DNA of 64,000 bases from Trichoplax sp. H2 (taxonomy: Eukaryota > Placozoa > Uniplacotomia > Trichoplacea). Where the stretch lies: positions 310,001 to 374,000 of the forward strand of contig NOWV01000051.1 of the NCBI GenBank assembly GCA_003344405.1, read 5' to 3'. The notes beneath the pieces are model-generated. The model searched no databases. It worked only from the letters and a program-made list of their open reading frames with translations, and was not told the origin of the DNA. Positions 25,830 to 40,800 of this stretch are shown here, piece after piece. Positions within the stretch are counted from its first letter, which is position 1. Each line of letters starts with the position of its first letter. Made by a program: the position numbers and the translations under genes.

Positions 25830-28800
25830 AATATCAAGATCCTGACGAACTGAAGCCATACTTTGGTTCCAGTCGGATCCAAGAGTTGCAGCAAGAGCGT
25901 ATCAACATCCAAAAGAAGACTTTCACAAAATGGATGAACTCCTTTTTAGAACAGGTATTTCATTTACCTTAGCTAATAATATTGGATTCTGGATAAATTC
26001 GTTCCGATATTGGATGGTCATTAGAATGAAGAGAGTCAACTTCAATTTTGATTTATTTTGGTTGGCATCGGTAGATGGTGCATTTATTCCTCTACACCTT
26101 GCCAGTAAATCTCGATTCTCTCCATGGCTGTAGTTCGTTCCGATGTTGACAGTTCTTCGAATGAAGATAGCAATCTTACACTTTACTAATAAATATCTAT
26201 TCGCACAATGACTGTAGTCCGAAATGAATAACCATTAGAAAGCAGACGGTAATTTTACACTTTGCCAATAACTATCCATTCGGTCAATAGCTATAGTTCA
26301 ATATGGATAGCCATTAGAAAAGTAGATGGCAATTATTTGTTTTGCCAATAAATATCGACTCTCGTAATAAGTTTACTCCGTAAATGATTAACCGTTAGAA
26401 AAGAGATGACAATTTTATGCTTTGCTAATAAATATCGATTCGCTTAAGAATGGCACCGATTTCATGGAGGAAGGCCATTTCCTCTTCGAGAAAGAAGGAG
26501 AAAGGGCAATTTTCAGTTAAAAAATTCCGTACTTCTGCGTAGGAATTATTGAAGGGTTAATAACTGTAGCAAACTCCAATAGAACTCCAAAAAAATGATG
26601 GCAATGTTACACTTTGCCAATTTATATCGGCTCTCTTCCGTTAGAATGAAGATGGCAATTTTGAACCTGATCAACTCCAATTCAATAACCGTCAAGATGA
26701 AGATTTAAACCATGTTTTAATTATTTATTGACAATATTAGACTCCTTTCAAGATTGGAGATCTGTTTGAAGATTTGGGCGATGGAAAAGCTCTTCACCGC
26801 CTTTTGGAGGATATTACCGGCAATTCCTTGGGTAGAATGAGTAAGTAGGACTAGACATTAGGATAAACGAGCACGAATTGGATTTGACTACAATGTTGCT
26901 TTTTCATTCTTATCAATCCTACATTAGATTCTGGCCGTTTAAGAGTGCAAAAAATGGAAAATGTCAGCAAAGTATTGAGCTATATTCGAACCATGGTAAG
27001 ATTATAAAAATGAGTAATAGCCAAGTGTACTTTCGTAGTGCTATTTTCTCATTCAGAAAGCAAATGATCCATATGTGTAAGATTAATTTTTAAATACTGC
27101 CATATCGTTGATTCGATTAGGTTAAGTTGGAAAGTATTGGCGCTGAAGACATTGTGGATGGCAATCCACGCTTAGTTTTAGGATTGATTTGGACAATTAT
27201 ATTGCGTTTTCAAATCCAAGAAGTTCAATTAGATGATGAAAGCGCTGAACAACGTTCTGCTAAAGAAGCTTTGCTATTATGGTGCCAACGAAATACTACA
27301 GGGTAATTGATATTTTTTCACCTAATATTGAGTCCTAGTATTTATTCTTCATGTCGATTAATATCTAAACCCATTTGTGATGGATATTGGCAATTTGTAG
27401 TTATCCCGGTGTCAACGTTAAGAATTTCACTTCTAGTTGGAGCAATGGTTTGGCTTTTAATGCCTTAATCCATCATTTCAGGTACGACCAAAACTAATTT
27501 CAGGATAGGAGATTTTAGACCTATCACTTAGTATCAACAAATAAATCTCGTCTCAACATTGCTAACTCTACGTATTATGTATGCCATTAGGCCTGATTTA
27601 ATCGATTTTCGATCATTACCGCCGGAAAAACATTTGGACAACTTAGAAAATGCTTTCCGTGTCGCTGAAAAAGATCTAGGCATTCATCCATTATTGGATC
27701 CAGAAGGTAGAAATGATGGCCTACAAAATCTGAAATTCCATTTTTCTGTACGTTCTCCTGTGTTATTAACCAAATCTATGATCTTATATTGGCTAGATGT
27801 GGATGTAGTTAGGCCTGATGAAAAATCCATTATGACCTATTTGATTGCTTACTACCAATACTTTGCTAAAATGCGAACTGAGAAAACGGGTGGTAAAAGG
27901 ATTGGCAAGGTAAGTCTATTCATTATCCACGTTGCTTTTACAGTTTGCTACAGACCTTTTAGGCATGGATAAATCTAAATTAGGAACATTTCTTTGCTTT
28001 CTTAGATTATTGGCTTGATTATGGAAGTAGAGAAAATGGTCAAAGATTACTACATGTCCATTGATGATTTATTAAAATGGATCTCCAAAACCATCGAAAC
28101 GCTCTCTGAAAGAAATTTTCCCAATACTATCGAACGGATTAAGAAGGAGATGATAAAATTTAACCAATATCGTACAACGGAAAAGCCACCAAAGTAAGAT
28201 TTAATATTGCAGTATCATAATACTAATTAGTGTTGCCCTATTCTAACTATCCAGTAATGAGAGCAAACAGATTATCCAATGGGCATATAGAAAATTAGTC
28301 GTTATAGCATTAAATTACTTCTTTAAAGCTTGTAAATCAATTCGTTAATGACGAGCCATGGAGTATCCAGTAACAGCAGATTTTACTTCGATTTTATCAC
28401 TAGTACGAATAATTCCTATCATATCTTAAAATGATTTTATTAGATAGTTGATTACTTTATAAAGTTGTTGGCTCAGTAAGCTTGGTTTAGTCAATAGATC
28501 AAGTTTGCTAATTTTTTTGAGAGACTACGCTGAGAATAAACTTCCCGAATATGATTATAATCCATCAATTTTCTCTCGGCTTAATCATACCTTGCTCCTT
28601 TATTAATGTTACCTTTGATAATTTTAGGCTAAGCGAAAGAAGCAATTTGGAAGTATTATTTTTTAACATTCAGACCAAGCTACGAGCTAACAATCAAAAG
28701 GTGTTTACTCCCAACGAAGGCAAATTTATTTCTGATATAAATCGGGCTTGGGAAAAGCTTGAAAAAGTTGAACATGGACGTGAAATCGCTTTGCGCCAAG

Positions 28801-31800
28801 AAATGCAAAGGTAACACCTTCTATCCATGAATGCTTTAAGATTTATGATACGTTATCATAATTAAATTTTTATCGTTGAGATTGCATCGCAACTAAGTAG
28901 AGCTAAATTCTCCCATACCTATAGATTAGAACATCTTGAAAATTTGGCTGCTAAATTTGGCAAAAAGGTAAAGTCTCGATTTTAAATAATACTTGCGGTA
29001 ATTTATCATTGGTCTAATAATACTGTATTTCTAGCCTAGTTTATTCCTTATTTTAACTCATTAAATAACATTACATTTACTTTCATTTATACGCGTAGAT
29101 TGGTCTTCATGAAGATTGGCTAAGCGATATGGATATTTTATTAGACGAAAGTCTTCAATATAATGATAAGCGTTCTGTTGAAATATCAATTCAGCGTCAA
29201 GAAGCCATCGAGAATGATATCCAAGGAAGGGTAATTCATTTCAATCGATTCGATATCTTACTCCATCATATCCAGCAATAGATTTTCTAGATTGCTATTA
29301 TTAGGTGCTTAATGGATTCCACTTTATAATCGATAGGAGGATCGTTTTATGCGATTATTTTCATTAGCCGATGAATTAGTCAACGGAAATTACCATGGAG
29401 CTGATGATATTCGCCAAAAGTAAGGCTTACTATTTTGCTTGATTATACTATACAACCTGGACAGAATACGGTTATACTTCTGCTTATTATAGTAAAGAAT
29501 AAGATTAAAAGAAATATTTCTCACTTCTACACTTTAAAGGACTGAAAAGTTACAAACACGCTGGCATGATATTCTAGCAAAACTGCGCCCTCGCCAATTG
29601 ATAGCTGATGCCTTAAAAGAATTATTAGTCTTGTATCGAGAGATAGAGTCAGCAACATTCGAATTGGAAGACTTAGATGTAAGTTGATCATCAGATATTA
29701 GCGTTTAAATGTATTTGATGGTCCTAACGTCCTTTAATAGCTGAATAAAAATAATTTGAATAAATACCTTAACCAATTCTGCAATATTTCTCGTACGAAT
29801 TAGCACAGTTAACCGATAGGTCGCGAATGAGTTTACAGTTCCTTATCCATTTTATGCTGTGTTATTCTATCGAGTTTGCTATTCAAAGCTATAGCGAACA
29901 GGAAATTATTTCTCACATAGATACGATTTATAGGATACTCAGGAATACTGTAGGATAACATTTTAGCCAACTTAAAGTTGTAATTTATTTTCAATATTCA
30001 TTTTTACAGAAACGCTTGTCGACGAAGGAGTCGAACCAATCTTCATTAAATGTCGAAGCTTTATTAGAGAGACATAACTTAATTGAAAAAGAATTAGAAA
30101 CACTTCGAGAAAGAATCGATAAGACTTCGCATAAGATACAAAATTATATCCGATCAGGCAATCCAGAGTATACTAAACTTCGAGATAAACATACGCAGCT
30201 TGTTAGGCTCTACAATACTATAACTGATTTATGCTTGAGGAAAAGAGAAACTCTGAGCGAATTTCTCGAGTTTCGTTCCTATCGCAGAAGTGCTGAAGCA
30301 GAGTTAGGTTGGCTGAAAGAAAAAGAACAAGATTTCCGTACGGCTTCTTTAGCAAAGGATTTAAGCAATGTGCCTAGGATGCAAAAGAAACAAGAAGTGA
30401 GTATTAGATCTATTGCCAAATCGATGTAGTAATTGCAGTTGGTAGAATATAGCGTTTACTGGAAAGATTTCTTATACATTCCTATAGCAGTCAATCGTAT
30501 AATAGATATTATTACCACAATATATTGAGCTGAATATTCTATATCATTCCATTTTCTGATCTTTAATCAATATATTCAGAATTTTCAATTTAATTTCTTT
30601 TCTTCATAGTTGCTCGTTTCTGAAATGCATGCTAGAAGGCCAATGTTTGAAAAGACGATGGATGATGCTGAGAAAGCATCCAAATTGAATAATATCGATG
30701 CCGAAAAGCTGAAAGATATCATTTCTGAAGCTAGATCAAAATGGCAAACACTATCCCGGCTAAGTCAAGAACGCTTAAAGTATCTGATTGATATTGGCCA
30801 ATTGCAACAGTATTTAGCTGATTGTGATGATGCAGAATCATGGATCAACGGAAAATTACCCTTAGTATCCAATACTGATTATGGCCGTGATGAAAGCAAT
30901 ACAGAAACATTACTACAGAATTTATCCATGGTTCGGAATGATGTGGATAATTTTGATGAAGACATGCAGCGATTATCCAATTTATGCCGCTCAGTTATCG
31001 AAATGCTGGAAGGCTTGCCATCAACACCAGTACAGCAACAACAGCAGCAACAACAGCAGGAGATGAAGCAAGAGCATATTCCGATACAAACTTTGGATGA
31101 TATCGATCCGGAAGAAAATTCTGATGGCAAAGAAATGTTAACAGAAATTGAGGTACCACAAGTACGCGCTTTATATCCATTTGAAGGGAAAAGTATGACT
31201 ATGGCTCGCGATGAAGTTTTACTGTTAATGGATAAAAGCCACCCAGATTGGTGGATTGTTAAAAATGATGAAGGTCGTGTAGGTTATGCTCCGGCTAATT
31301 ATATTAAGGAAATTGCTCCACGGGTCCTTTATCACGTTAGCAAAGATCCCAAATCATCGAAAAAATTACGAAAAGAAGCCAAAAAAGAATTAAATTCCAA
31401 GCCACAACAAATTACAGCAGCTGTTGACTTAAGTTTACTGCCATCGATCAATGATATCCGTGAGAAACAACGCCATTTACAAGGTCTCTATCAACAATTA
31501 CGATCGCTTACTGGCCAACGTTATGATCGTTTAACATTTACGCATTACTATCATGGCTTTAAGCGTGATTGCGATGATATCGAAGATTGGATTAATCAAC
31601 AAATAACCACGTTATCGAATCCAATTTATCAATCTAATCTTGATCATTTATCGCATTTAGAGAAAGCTTTTGAGCAATTAGAGCGCCAACTACCAAGTAA
31701 ACAAGCACAACTAAAAACCATTCAAGATGCTGGAAAAGATATTATTATATCCAAAAAGTATCGACAATTCGACGATGAGATAGTGAAATCGATCGATCAT

Positions 31801-34800
31801 GTTAATCAACGTTGGCAAGTCTTATTAGCCTTGAAAAATCAAACTGGAAAAAATATCCAAAATTTAATCGGTGTCCGCAACGTTATACAGCAATGTGATG
31901 AATTGAAATTGTGGCTAGATCAGAAGCAATCTGATCTAACACAAGATCAGGATGATCCAGATCAAGCTTATTCACCCAATGAAACGAAGAAATATCATCA
32001 TCAACATTTAGATTTACAAAAAGATATAGCACGCGGTCAACGCGATATGGACCATTTATCGAAATTAATCCAAGAGTTAGCGATAGAAGAGCCACAATTG
32101 CAACAACAGGTGCAATCTAAATGGTCGGAATTAAATTCGATCTGGGATCAAATGCAACAACAATCCACAGCTAAGATTGGTACATTAGATTATGAATTCC
32201 GTCTTGAACAGTTTATGCGACAATCCAGTGATTTATTAGAATGGGCAGCCAATATGGAAAGTAATATCGATATCAGTCATACGATGATTGATAGTGTTCG
32301 CCAAGCTGAGGAATTTCTAGAGCAAAATAAAGAAAATGAGGCAACGGTAGTTTTACATCGTGAAAACTATACCGAATTAATTGCCTTAGGCCAATCGCTG
32401 AAAGCAGAACATCCTAGCCATCGTGACCAGTTAAATTCTCGATTAGAACAATTAGCAGCCAGTCAAGATCATCTTAATACATGTTGGCATGATTACTGCA
32501 AATACTTGTCCAATTGCTTAGATTGGCAATTACTCAATCGCGATTATCAACAAATTAGTAAAAAATACGATGCTATGGAGAAATTGTTAACTCAATATAC
32601 CGATACAAGTTGCCCATCCAATTTCGATACCATTAAAAGGCGCTATAACGAAATAGAAGGACCATTAAAAATGCAAGATGATCGCTTAACATCATTTAAT
32701 AATATTGCTCAAGCGTTATTATTACGTGGACATCCACAAGATGAAGTTATTACCATCTATCAACGTCGTATTATTGAACGGCGTGAACAAATTTGGAATC
32801 TCTATGATCAATTATATGATAAATTGGTTGTGATTGAAGAGATTGCAAGTTATGTTAAAGAAGTGGATGAAATTATCGATTGGGTAAGTGATAAAATCCA
32901 TTTATTAGGGCAAGATGATTTCTATCGTGATCCATCGCATACGCAGAGTAAATTGTCCAAGCATGAAAATTTAGAGGCTGAAATTAATGCTAATCAAGAT
33001 CATGTCGATGATATTGTACATTATGGGCAGCAATTAGTTAAGAAATATCATGATCATGGCCTTGAAGCTAAATTATCCATCGATTTATTAACTGAAAAGT
33101 GGAGTGAATTAATTCAACAAACAGAATTACGACGACGCCGTCTAGAGCAAAATAGTCAATTGCAATCATTTAATACCAATATGAAAGATATCGATGATAA
33201 AATAACTCATATTGAACATTTCTCTCAATATGATGTCGATGGTAAGGATATTGTTGCTATACGCCATCTCTATCAAAAGTATAAAGAATATGAGTTACAA
33301 CTTGGCATGATCAATAAGACATTGCAAAATATCAACGAACGATGTCAAGAATTTGTTCAGGATGAAAATTATCTTGCCTATAAATGTATGCAAAAATGCC
33401 AACGATTAATCCAACGATATGAATTATTATCGCAACAAATTGTCCAACGGAAATTACGTATTGAAGCAACAGCTTTATTTCATCAATTTAATCAAGAAAT
33501 TCATGATGAATCCACATGGATTGAAGATCGTTTACGCAATTTACCCTCATTAATCGTTGTTACTGATATCGATGGTGTTATCGCATCGCAAAAACGATTG
33601 AATTTATTACAATTGGAATTAACTGGCCATCAAGAAATTATCGATCAAATTATCCATGGTGGTGATACATTACAAAATCGTTCATCCATGATGAAAATTA
33701 AAATTCAACCTCTACGTAATACATTATTAACATTATTAGGTAAATTAAAGACAACCATTCAGGATAAAAAGAAATACTTAGATATCGAATATGAAGTATT
33801 GCAATATTTAAGTAAAGCAGAAGAATTAGAAGCCACCATGCAAGACAAGCTTAATTTAATACATAATCTCGATCATTATCAAAGTGAAGATACTGCTAAT
33901 CGCTCCTTGTTATTGCAACAATCGATTGCATCGGATAGTGATCAATATTCAAAACAAATTAAAGCATTACAAAAAGAATGCCAACAAATTGTGCAACTAG
34001 ATGAAAATAAGAAAGATATTACCACTCGAAAACAAAGCCAACTACAGGATAAATTACGTCAATTAAAAGTATCCAATGTTCAATTAAAAAGTCGATTAAC
34101 ATCTTATTTAAAATGTATTTATTTTATTCATCAAGCGGATGAATTATTGGCGTTTATCCATAATAAGATGAAATTAGCATCATCGACAGATTATGGACGT
34201 AATATTGATCATGTTGATGATTTATGGCATGGTTATGAAATATTGCGTCAAGAATTCGACTTAAAAGTCAAGACTTATTCTGATTTGAAAGATTTATCCG
34301 ATGCATTAATCCATGAAGAAAGCCCAATCCAAGATCAAGTTAAAACAGCACGAGTCTCAGTGATGCAAAGTTGGACTGTATTACGTGAAGAAATTAAAAA
34401 ACGTGGTGAAAATTTGGAATCGGCTGCTACAACTCATCGTTTATATATGGATTTGACGGATATCCAACATCAGATAGATAGTAAACGTGCAGTATTACGC
34501 CAAGATGTGGGTCGAAATTTAAATGCAGTCTTAAGTTTATTACGCCAACATGAATTATTCTTAAATAGTGTGCAAGCATTAGAAGATAAAGTCAAAGTTA
34601 CTGTCTTTAAAGTAGATCGCATGCATTTTCCACATTTAAGTTTATTAATATCCAAGATTAATCAACGTGCCCATGATGTCCAGGCGCAATTAAAGACATT
34701 AAAGTTAGCTTGCGATGATTATGCTACACGTTTAAATGTATCCGAGCAACATTATCGTTGTATGAATTCGGTGAAAGATTTAGCATCGTGGGCTGTTAGC

Positions 34801-37800
34801 TTAAATGAGGTTATTACATCGGAGACAACACCGCAATCACGCCAGGAATTAATGGTTCAAGTAAGTGGTCATGAAGCTAATGGTTTAGAAGTGCGCTCGA
34901 AAGACAGTTTAATTGAAGAAGTATTAAGCCAAGGCCAATTATTAGTTAACAGCCAAGGACGTCCAGCTATGGATTTATATAATGCTTTATCTTTATTGCG
35001 CGAGAATTCTGATTTATTAAAGACTAATTGGTCTAATAGGAAACAACGCCTTGAACAATTACATAAATATTTCTTATTTGAACAAAGTAGCCAACAAATT
35101 GTCCACGATTTAAATGATATCCAAGGCAAATTGAAACAACAATTTCAAACATTGGATGAATTGCAACAAGTTGATCATCGTATTAAAGAAGTTATCCAGC
35201 AATTAAATCAATTGAACGAAATTAAAGATCGTATTGGTCGCTTAAGTGATTCTATCCAATTAATGAAAGATGGACGCTTAAGCCATAAGATGACCGATAA
35301 TATAAATCACGATATTAAGCCTAAATATCATGATGTTTATAATCATGCTAATGATAAATTGAAAGAGGCTAAATGCCAGCATGCCTATTTAGATTTTACA
35401 CAACGTGTTGAAGAAGTTAGATGGCGACTAGTTGAAAAAGATGAATGCATCCATGAAATATGCCAATATTATCTTGATACGCCATCCATTGAAATTCGCC
35501 AAAATCATTTATTCCAAAGTCTACTATTACCATGTGAGAAAGAAAAAATCGAAGTTATACGTCATGGGCAAAAATTATTAGATACTGGCCATCCATTAAA
35601 TCAAGAGATCCATAAACAGATCGGTAAATTACAAGATAAATGGCATCAGTTGAAATCAAGCGATAAAAAATTACAACATTGTCTAATCCAATCGAAAGAA
35701 ATGGCTATCTTTAATAAAGATGCTCAATTTGAATTACTATGGATTGAGGAAAGATTAACCATCTATAAGCATCCATCGTTAGGTCATGATTTACCACAGA
35801 ATCAATTGATACAACGCCAATTAAATGAAAAAGAGGAGGAATATCGACAGAATGAGCTATACCTGAAGAATATCGTCGCTTATGGGCAAAAATTAATTGA
35901 TCATCAACATCCATCACAGGATTTAATTCAAGTTAAACGTGATCAATTAAATTATCAATGGTCTTTACTACAACAATCGATAGTACAATTTAAATTATTA
36001 TTAAAACAAGCTGGGCAGTATTTCTCGTTTGTTGTCGATGCTAATGTTATTATCCAAGCGTTAGATAAAATGATCGAAGTGTTACAAAATCAAGATTTAG
36101 GCTCGGCAGCCGATACCACACAAACTTATATTGCTACTTATCGACGCCTTGAAGGTGAAATTACAATTTTACAACCGCGTGTGATCGACTTTGATCAACT
36201 TGCAACCGCAATGTTAACATCTTGTCCACCCTATCAAGAGCAAATCCATGCTAAATATGATGAAGTGATGATAAAATGGACCCAAATCAATCAATTATCC
36301 GATCAACGTAAAGCTGGACTAGATGATCAACAGCTTTATCATCAATTTAAATTTGAAGAAAAATATTGCTCTTCCTATATGGATGATATTGATCGCAATA
36401 TGAATGCACCTGAACTACCACAAACATTAGAAGATTCTGAAAATGCAATTATGATCCATAATGCTCAAGTTAATGATTTAGATAAATGTGCCGATTCGTT
36501 GAAAAAACTCGATGAAATGTATCAACAAAATAGCCATCGACCTCAAGCCTATGAAATGAAAGATACTATCCAAGAATTGTTTCAACGCCATGATAATTTA
36601 ACTCATGCATGGGAAATGCGAGATAAATTACTCGATCAAAATCGTAACTTGCATATATTTATGCAACGTGCTGATGAAATTGAGCAAAATTTCAACCGTT
36701 TAGATGAGCACTATTTAACCGATGATATGGTGGAAGACAGTATCGATCATGTTGATTTATTGCAGAAAGAATTAAACGAAGTGGATAAAAATATCGAAGA
36801 ATATGATCAAGATCGTATAGCATTGGAGAAATTCGCTCTCACCTTAATCCAAAGTGGCCATTATGATAAAGAGACAATCTTAAAACGATTAAATAGTTTA
36901 TTAACTATTAAAAATCGCATTAATAGCATCTATTTATCAAGGCGTACAGAATTGGAGCAATTACAAGAAGTAAAAGAATTTTTCGCTACCTGTGAAGAAT
37001 TATTACTATGGATTAATGAGAAAATATCCATTATCAATGATGCATCCTTTAGTGTACCAACCAATTTACCCTTGAAGTTAGAGAAACGCCAAACAGTTGA
37101 AAAAGAAGTTGCTGAACGTCGTGATGATGTGGACATCTTAATTAATCATGGTAGTAATTTATTATGGAAATCTAAGCATGTTGGACAAAGTATTGCTGCA
37201 CGCCTAAACGAAATTGATGATCGTTGGCATTACCTAGTTGATACTATTGATAAATTACGTGGACTATTAATAAGTAGCTTTAACGGCCAACAGTTATTAT
37301 CACAATGTGAAGATATGATCAATTGGATTAAAGAAGTTGAAAGTGAATTAAATTCCAATCAATATGGACACGATGTCAGTTCAACGACGGAGCTATTAGA
37401 TCGTCATCATCAAATTGAAAATCAACTGCAGAATAATCATAATCAGGTTGTAGTATTATTAGATAAAATTGGCCAATCGCTACAGACTGAACATTTATTG
37501 GAAGATTCGTTAAAGAATTGCCAACAGGTTTTAGCTGAATCATTTGAGCCATTAGAGGAAATTGCTGAATATCGTGGTGCTGTTCTGGAAGAATATTTAA
37601 GAATTCATCGTTTCATCTATAGCTGTGATAAAGAAGTATTATGGATGAAGGAGAAAGAGCCATTAGTTAATTCAACATTTTATGGCAAAGAATTAAATGA
37701 AGTCAGGAAATTATTACATAAACATGAAGAATTGCAAGCACAAATGAATGAGCACGATGTCTTGATTGATGCAGTAATACGATTTTCATCTGAATTAACA

Positions 37801-40800
37801 TTCCACTACTGTGGTGATCAATATTCACTGGAAGGATCAGATCGATCATGCCAAGAATTAATGGATCGATGGTCGGATTTTAAGTATAAAAGCAGTAAGC
37901 GAAGGGAAAATCTCCAGACTAACGTTGAAATTCAAGTGGTACGTTAGATTAGTAGAGGTTAAAATATCTTATCCTTGTTAATGATTATATTACTACCTAC
38001 AAGTAAAATGAGTTGATATTCATATCTGAAAATGAGATATTTCTACTCCATTTATTCAATGATCTTGATCTACAGCTTGCTTTCACAGATGCTAAAGATA
38101 GAAAAGATAAATATGTAAATTTATTGCTTGCAACGTTGATCTTATATTTATTTTTATAAAATATTTTGCAGCTAATCTTTAGCATGAATGAAATTGAAAC
38201 TACTCTTGGAGATATGAAAGCTGAAGTTTTAAGTGCTGATTTAGGAGTTAATGAACAAATGAGTCAGGTAAGTTACTGTTGATATGATTAGATAGCCACT
38301 TGCTCAACAAGATAATTATATAATTTTACGATATGGATAGGTCTTGATGCAAAACTTGGAGATCTTGCAACAAAAATTAGACAATTATCATGAGCGTTTG
38401 ACTAACATTGAGTCAGAAATTAATAAGTTTGATGAGCAAGAATTGCCAGAATTATCAACCATGAAAAGGAAATATGTAAGTTGCCAATTGCTACAAAATT
38501 AAAAGTATAACACCCACTACCATAAATAGCGTTACAACGGCTAATTTTTTTTTTTATTAAATTAATCGATTATCCTTTTTACTGAAATATGATTGCAGGC
38601 GTCTCTAGCAAAATTATATACTGAAGTCTTCGATCTTGCTCGTAAGCGTCATGATCATCTTAACCGCGTCCTTCAAGCCCATCAAGTTAGTAAGGAAGTT
38701 GACAAATTGTACAATTTCCTGAAGGAGAAAGAATTATCACCTGTCCTTCATGATCCTTGTCGTGATCTAGACCATGTCGAGGTTTGTTATCTATTCCAAA
38801 TACCTTTATTTTGTTGCTAAGCTTACTGTATCGCATATAGTGAGTTAAAAATAGAAATATCAAGTACATACGCTAGTATTTAATGACGAAGAATGGCTAT
38901 TAATTTGTTATGAATGATGAATTATTTGTATATATTCTATAATATCCTGGATGTAAAAATGTAGACAAAGAATGGTGATAATTTACTGTTAATTTGAAAT
39001 TGGATTATTATGTGTTTAGAATATCCGCCAGAAGTTGAATGAATTCTATGATGTCCTGGAAGATTGCAGAAATCAAGTTGAGAATTTCTACGAATCCATG
39101 CAATTACTTCAAAGGCTAAATCATCCGGAAAGTCACAATCGTGTACTGCAAGATCAGCTGGTCAAGGCTGACGACCAATTACATCATTTATATGAATTAG
39201 CTGAAAGGCGAAAGCAGGCATGGATCTTAACAATTTTATGTCTTGAATCTTGTTCTTAAATTAAGTGCTATGATTCTAATTTTATGAAATTTACTCTTTT
39301 CATCATGCAGTATCTGACTGGAGCTTATCATTTGCATACTTACTATCACGACGTTGATGAAATTATACATTGGAGTCAGGTAGGATAATCACCAGCTATA
39401 CTAATTCCAATACTTACTGCCACTCCATACTGGTCATTTACTGATGACTATTTTACATTTTGGCTGTTCTATAGGAAACGGAAAAGAACTTGAATGTAGA
39501 CGAAAAAAATGCAGAAAGTGTCAATCTAGCTCTACTACGAAATAAACATGAGCAATTAAAGGTAGGAAAGAGTGAAATGTAAAGATTTCTTTATTCTAGA
39601 AAGAGTATATATACAGCAGATAGGTATCGTGTACATTATAAACTAAACTAATTTGGTATATTATGCAATTGATAATGATAGGAGGATCTTGCCAATAGTG
39701 TTAACCTACAAGTTGAAACAGTCTTTTCTGAGAAGCAATATCTAATGCAAACATTCCCTGACGAAGCTAATCATATTTCTGACAAGCATAAGCAATTATC
39801 TATTATTTGGTCGCATTTACTAGAAAATATTTCCACCATGGATGGTAAAATAGAGCAAATTGAGCACTATCAGGAATTTTCTCGTGAATATAAAGATATT
39901 TGGTAAGTGATTGGTCATCTATTGATTATGATACTCGTTAGCTTTTCCCTTTTCAACTGTTAATAATGCATGGGTACTTTCCTGTCGTTTAGTTCTTGGA
40001 TTAATCGTATGATGAGATATTTAAGCCCAGATCTCAGTAAGAGTTGGACTAGTCTTGAAGACACAGGGAAAGGAAAGCGTACTTTAGAAAACGATATTTC
40101 AGAATATCACGATCGATATATTCAATGGATAGAATTTGGTGAAGCTTTACTTGATAGTGGCCATTTTGCGTCTAATGCTATTCGTGATAGAATGGCTCAT
40201 GTCAATGAACTTTGGTCTAACTTACAGCAAGAATGGCTATTGCATAAGAAAGATTTAGATCAAAGTGTCCGCGATCAGGTTTGTAATCTTGGGTTATTGT
40301 CATTAACTTCTGATTTAATTACTATTAGACAACGTACTTAAATATAGTAGCTAGGCAATGTTAGCTAATTAATATTTGCTATTCTATCTCAGTTATATTA
40401 TTTCCTTATTAATAGTTTACAGCAGATGTCAAATAATAGAGGATTAGGAGTTTTATTTGGCTATAATTCCGTGATATTAGCAGATTATTTGAATTTTGTA
40501 TAAAGTATTTAGGAATAATACTTATTCATTTTATAATATTTCAATTTATAGAGATTAGCGCAACGCCTTGATGCAGCTGATTCCTGGTTAGGTCTACAAG
40601 AAGCTGGAATAGAAGGCGAAGATATTCACAATGTAAGTGTGGCTTTGAAATAGGACAATTTGCTATAAGTCGTAAATCTAAGGTGTTAGTTTTATGCAGG
40701 CAACTAATTCATGTATTTCCGTATTGGTGTATAATGTAGAGTTCTGTGGAAGATTTGGAAATTAAGTTAAGGAAGATTGGGAATGTCGAAGACAATATTG

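Larger units (their letters stand above)
30610..37938 (+). other. 7329-bp single spectrin exon
   Basis: An uninterrupted phase-0 exon of 2443 codons, bounded by a CTTCATAG acceptor and a GTACGT donor. It carries the SH3 domain and most of the spectrin repeats. Its synonymous codons lean strongly to A/T endings (TTA, CAA, GAT, ATT), more than the short exons that follow. Confidence 0.9.

Noticed and set aside
30879-31130. Minus-strand frame with a run of Cys
   Set aside because: Antisense of the polyglutamine tract in the spectrin exon.
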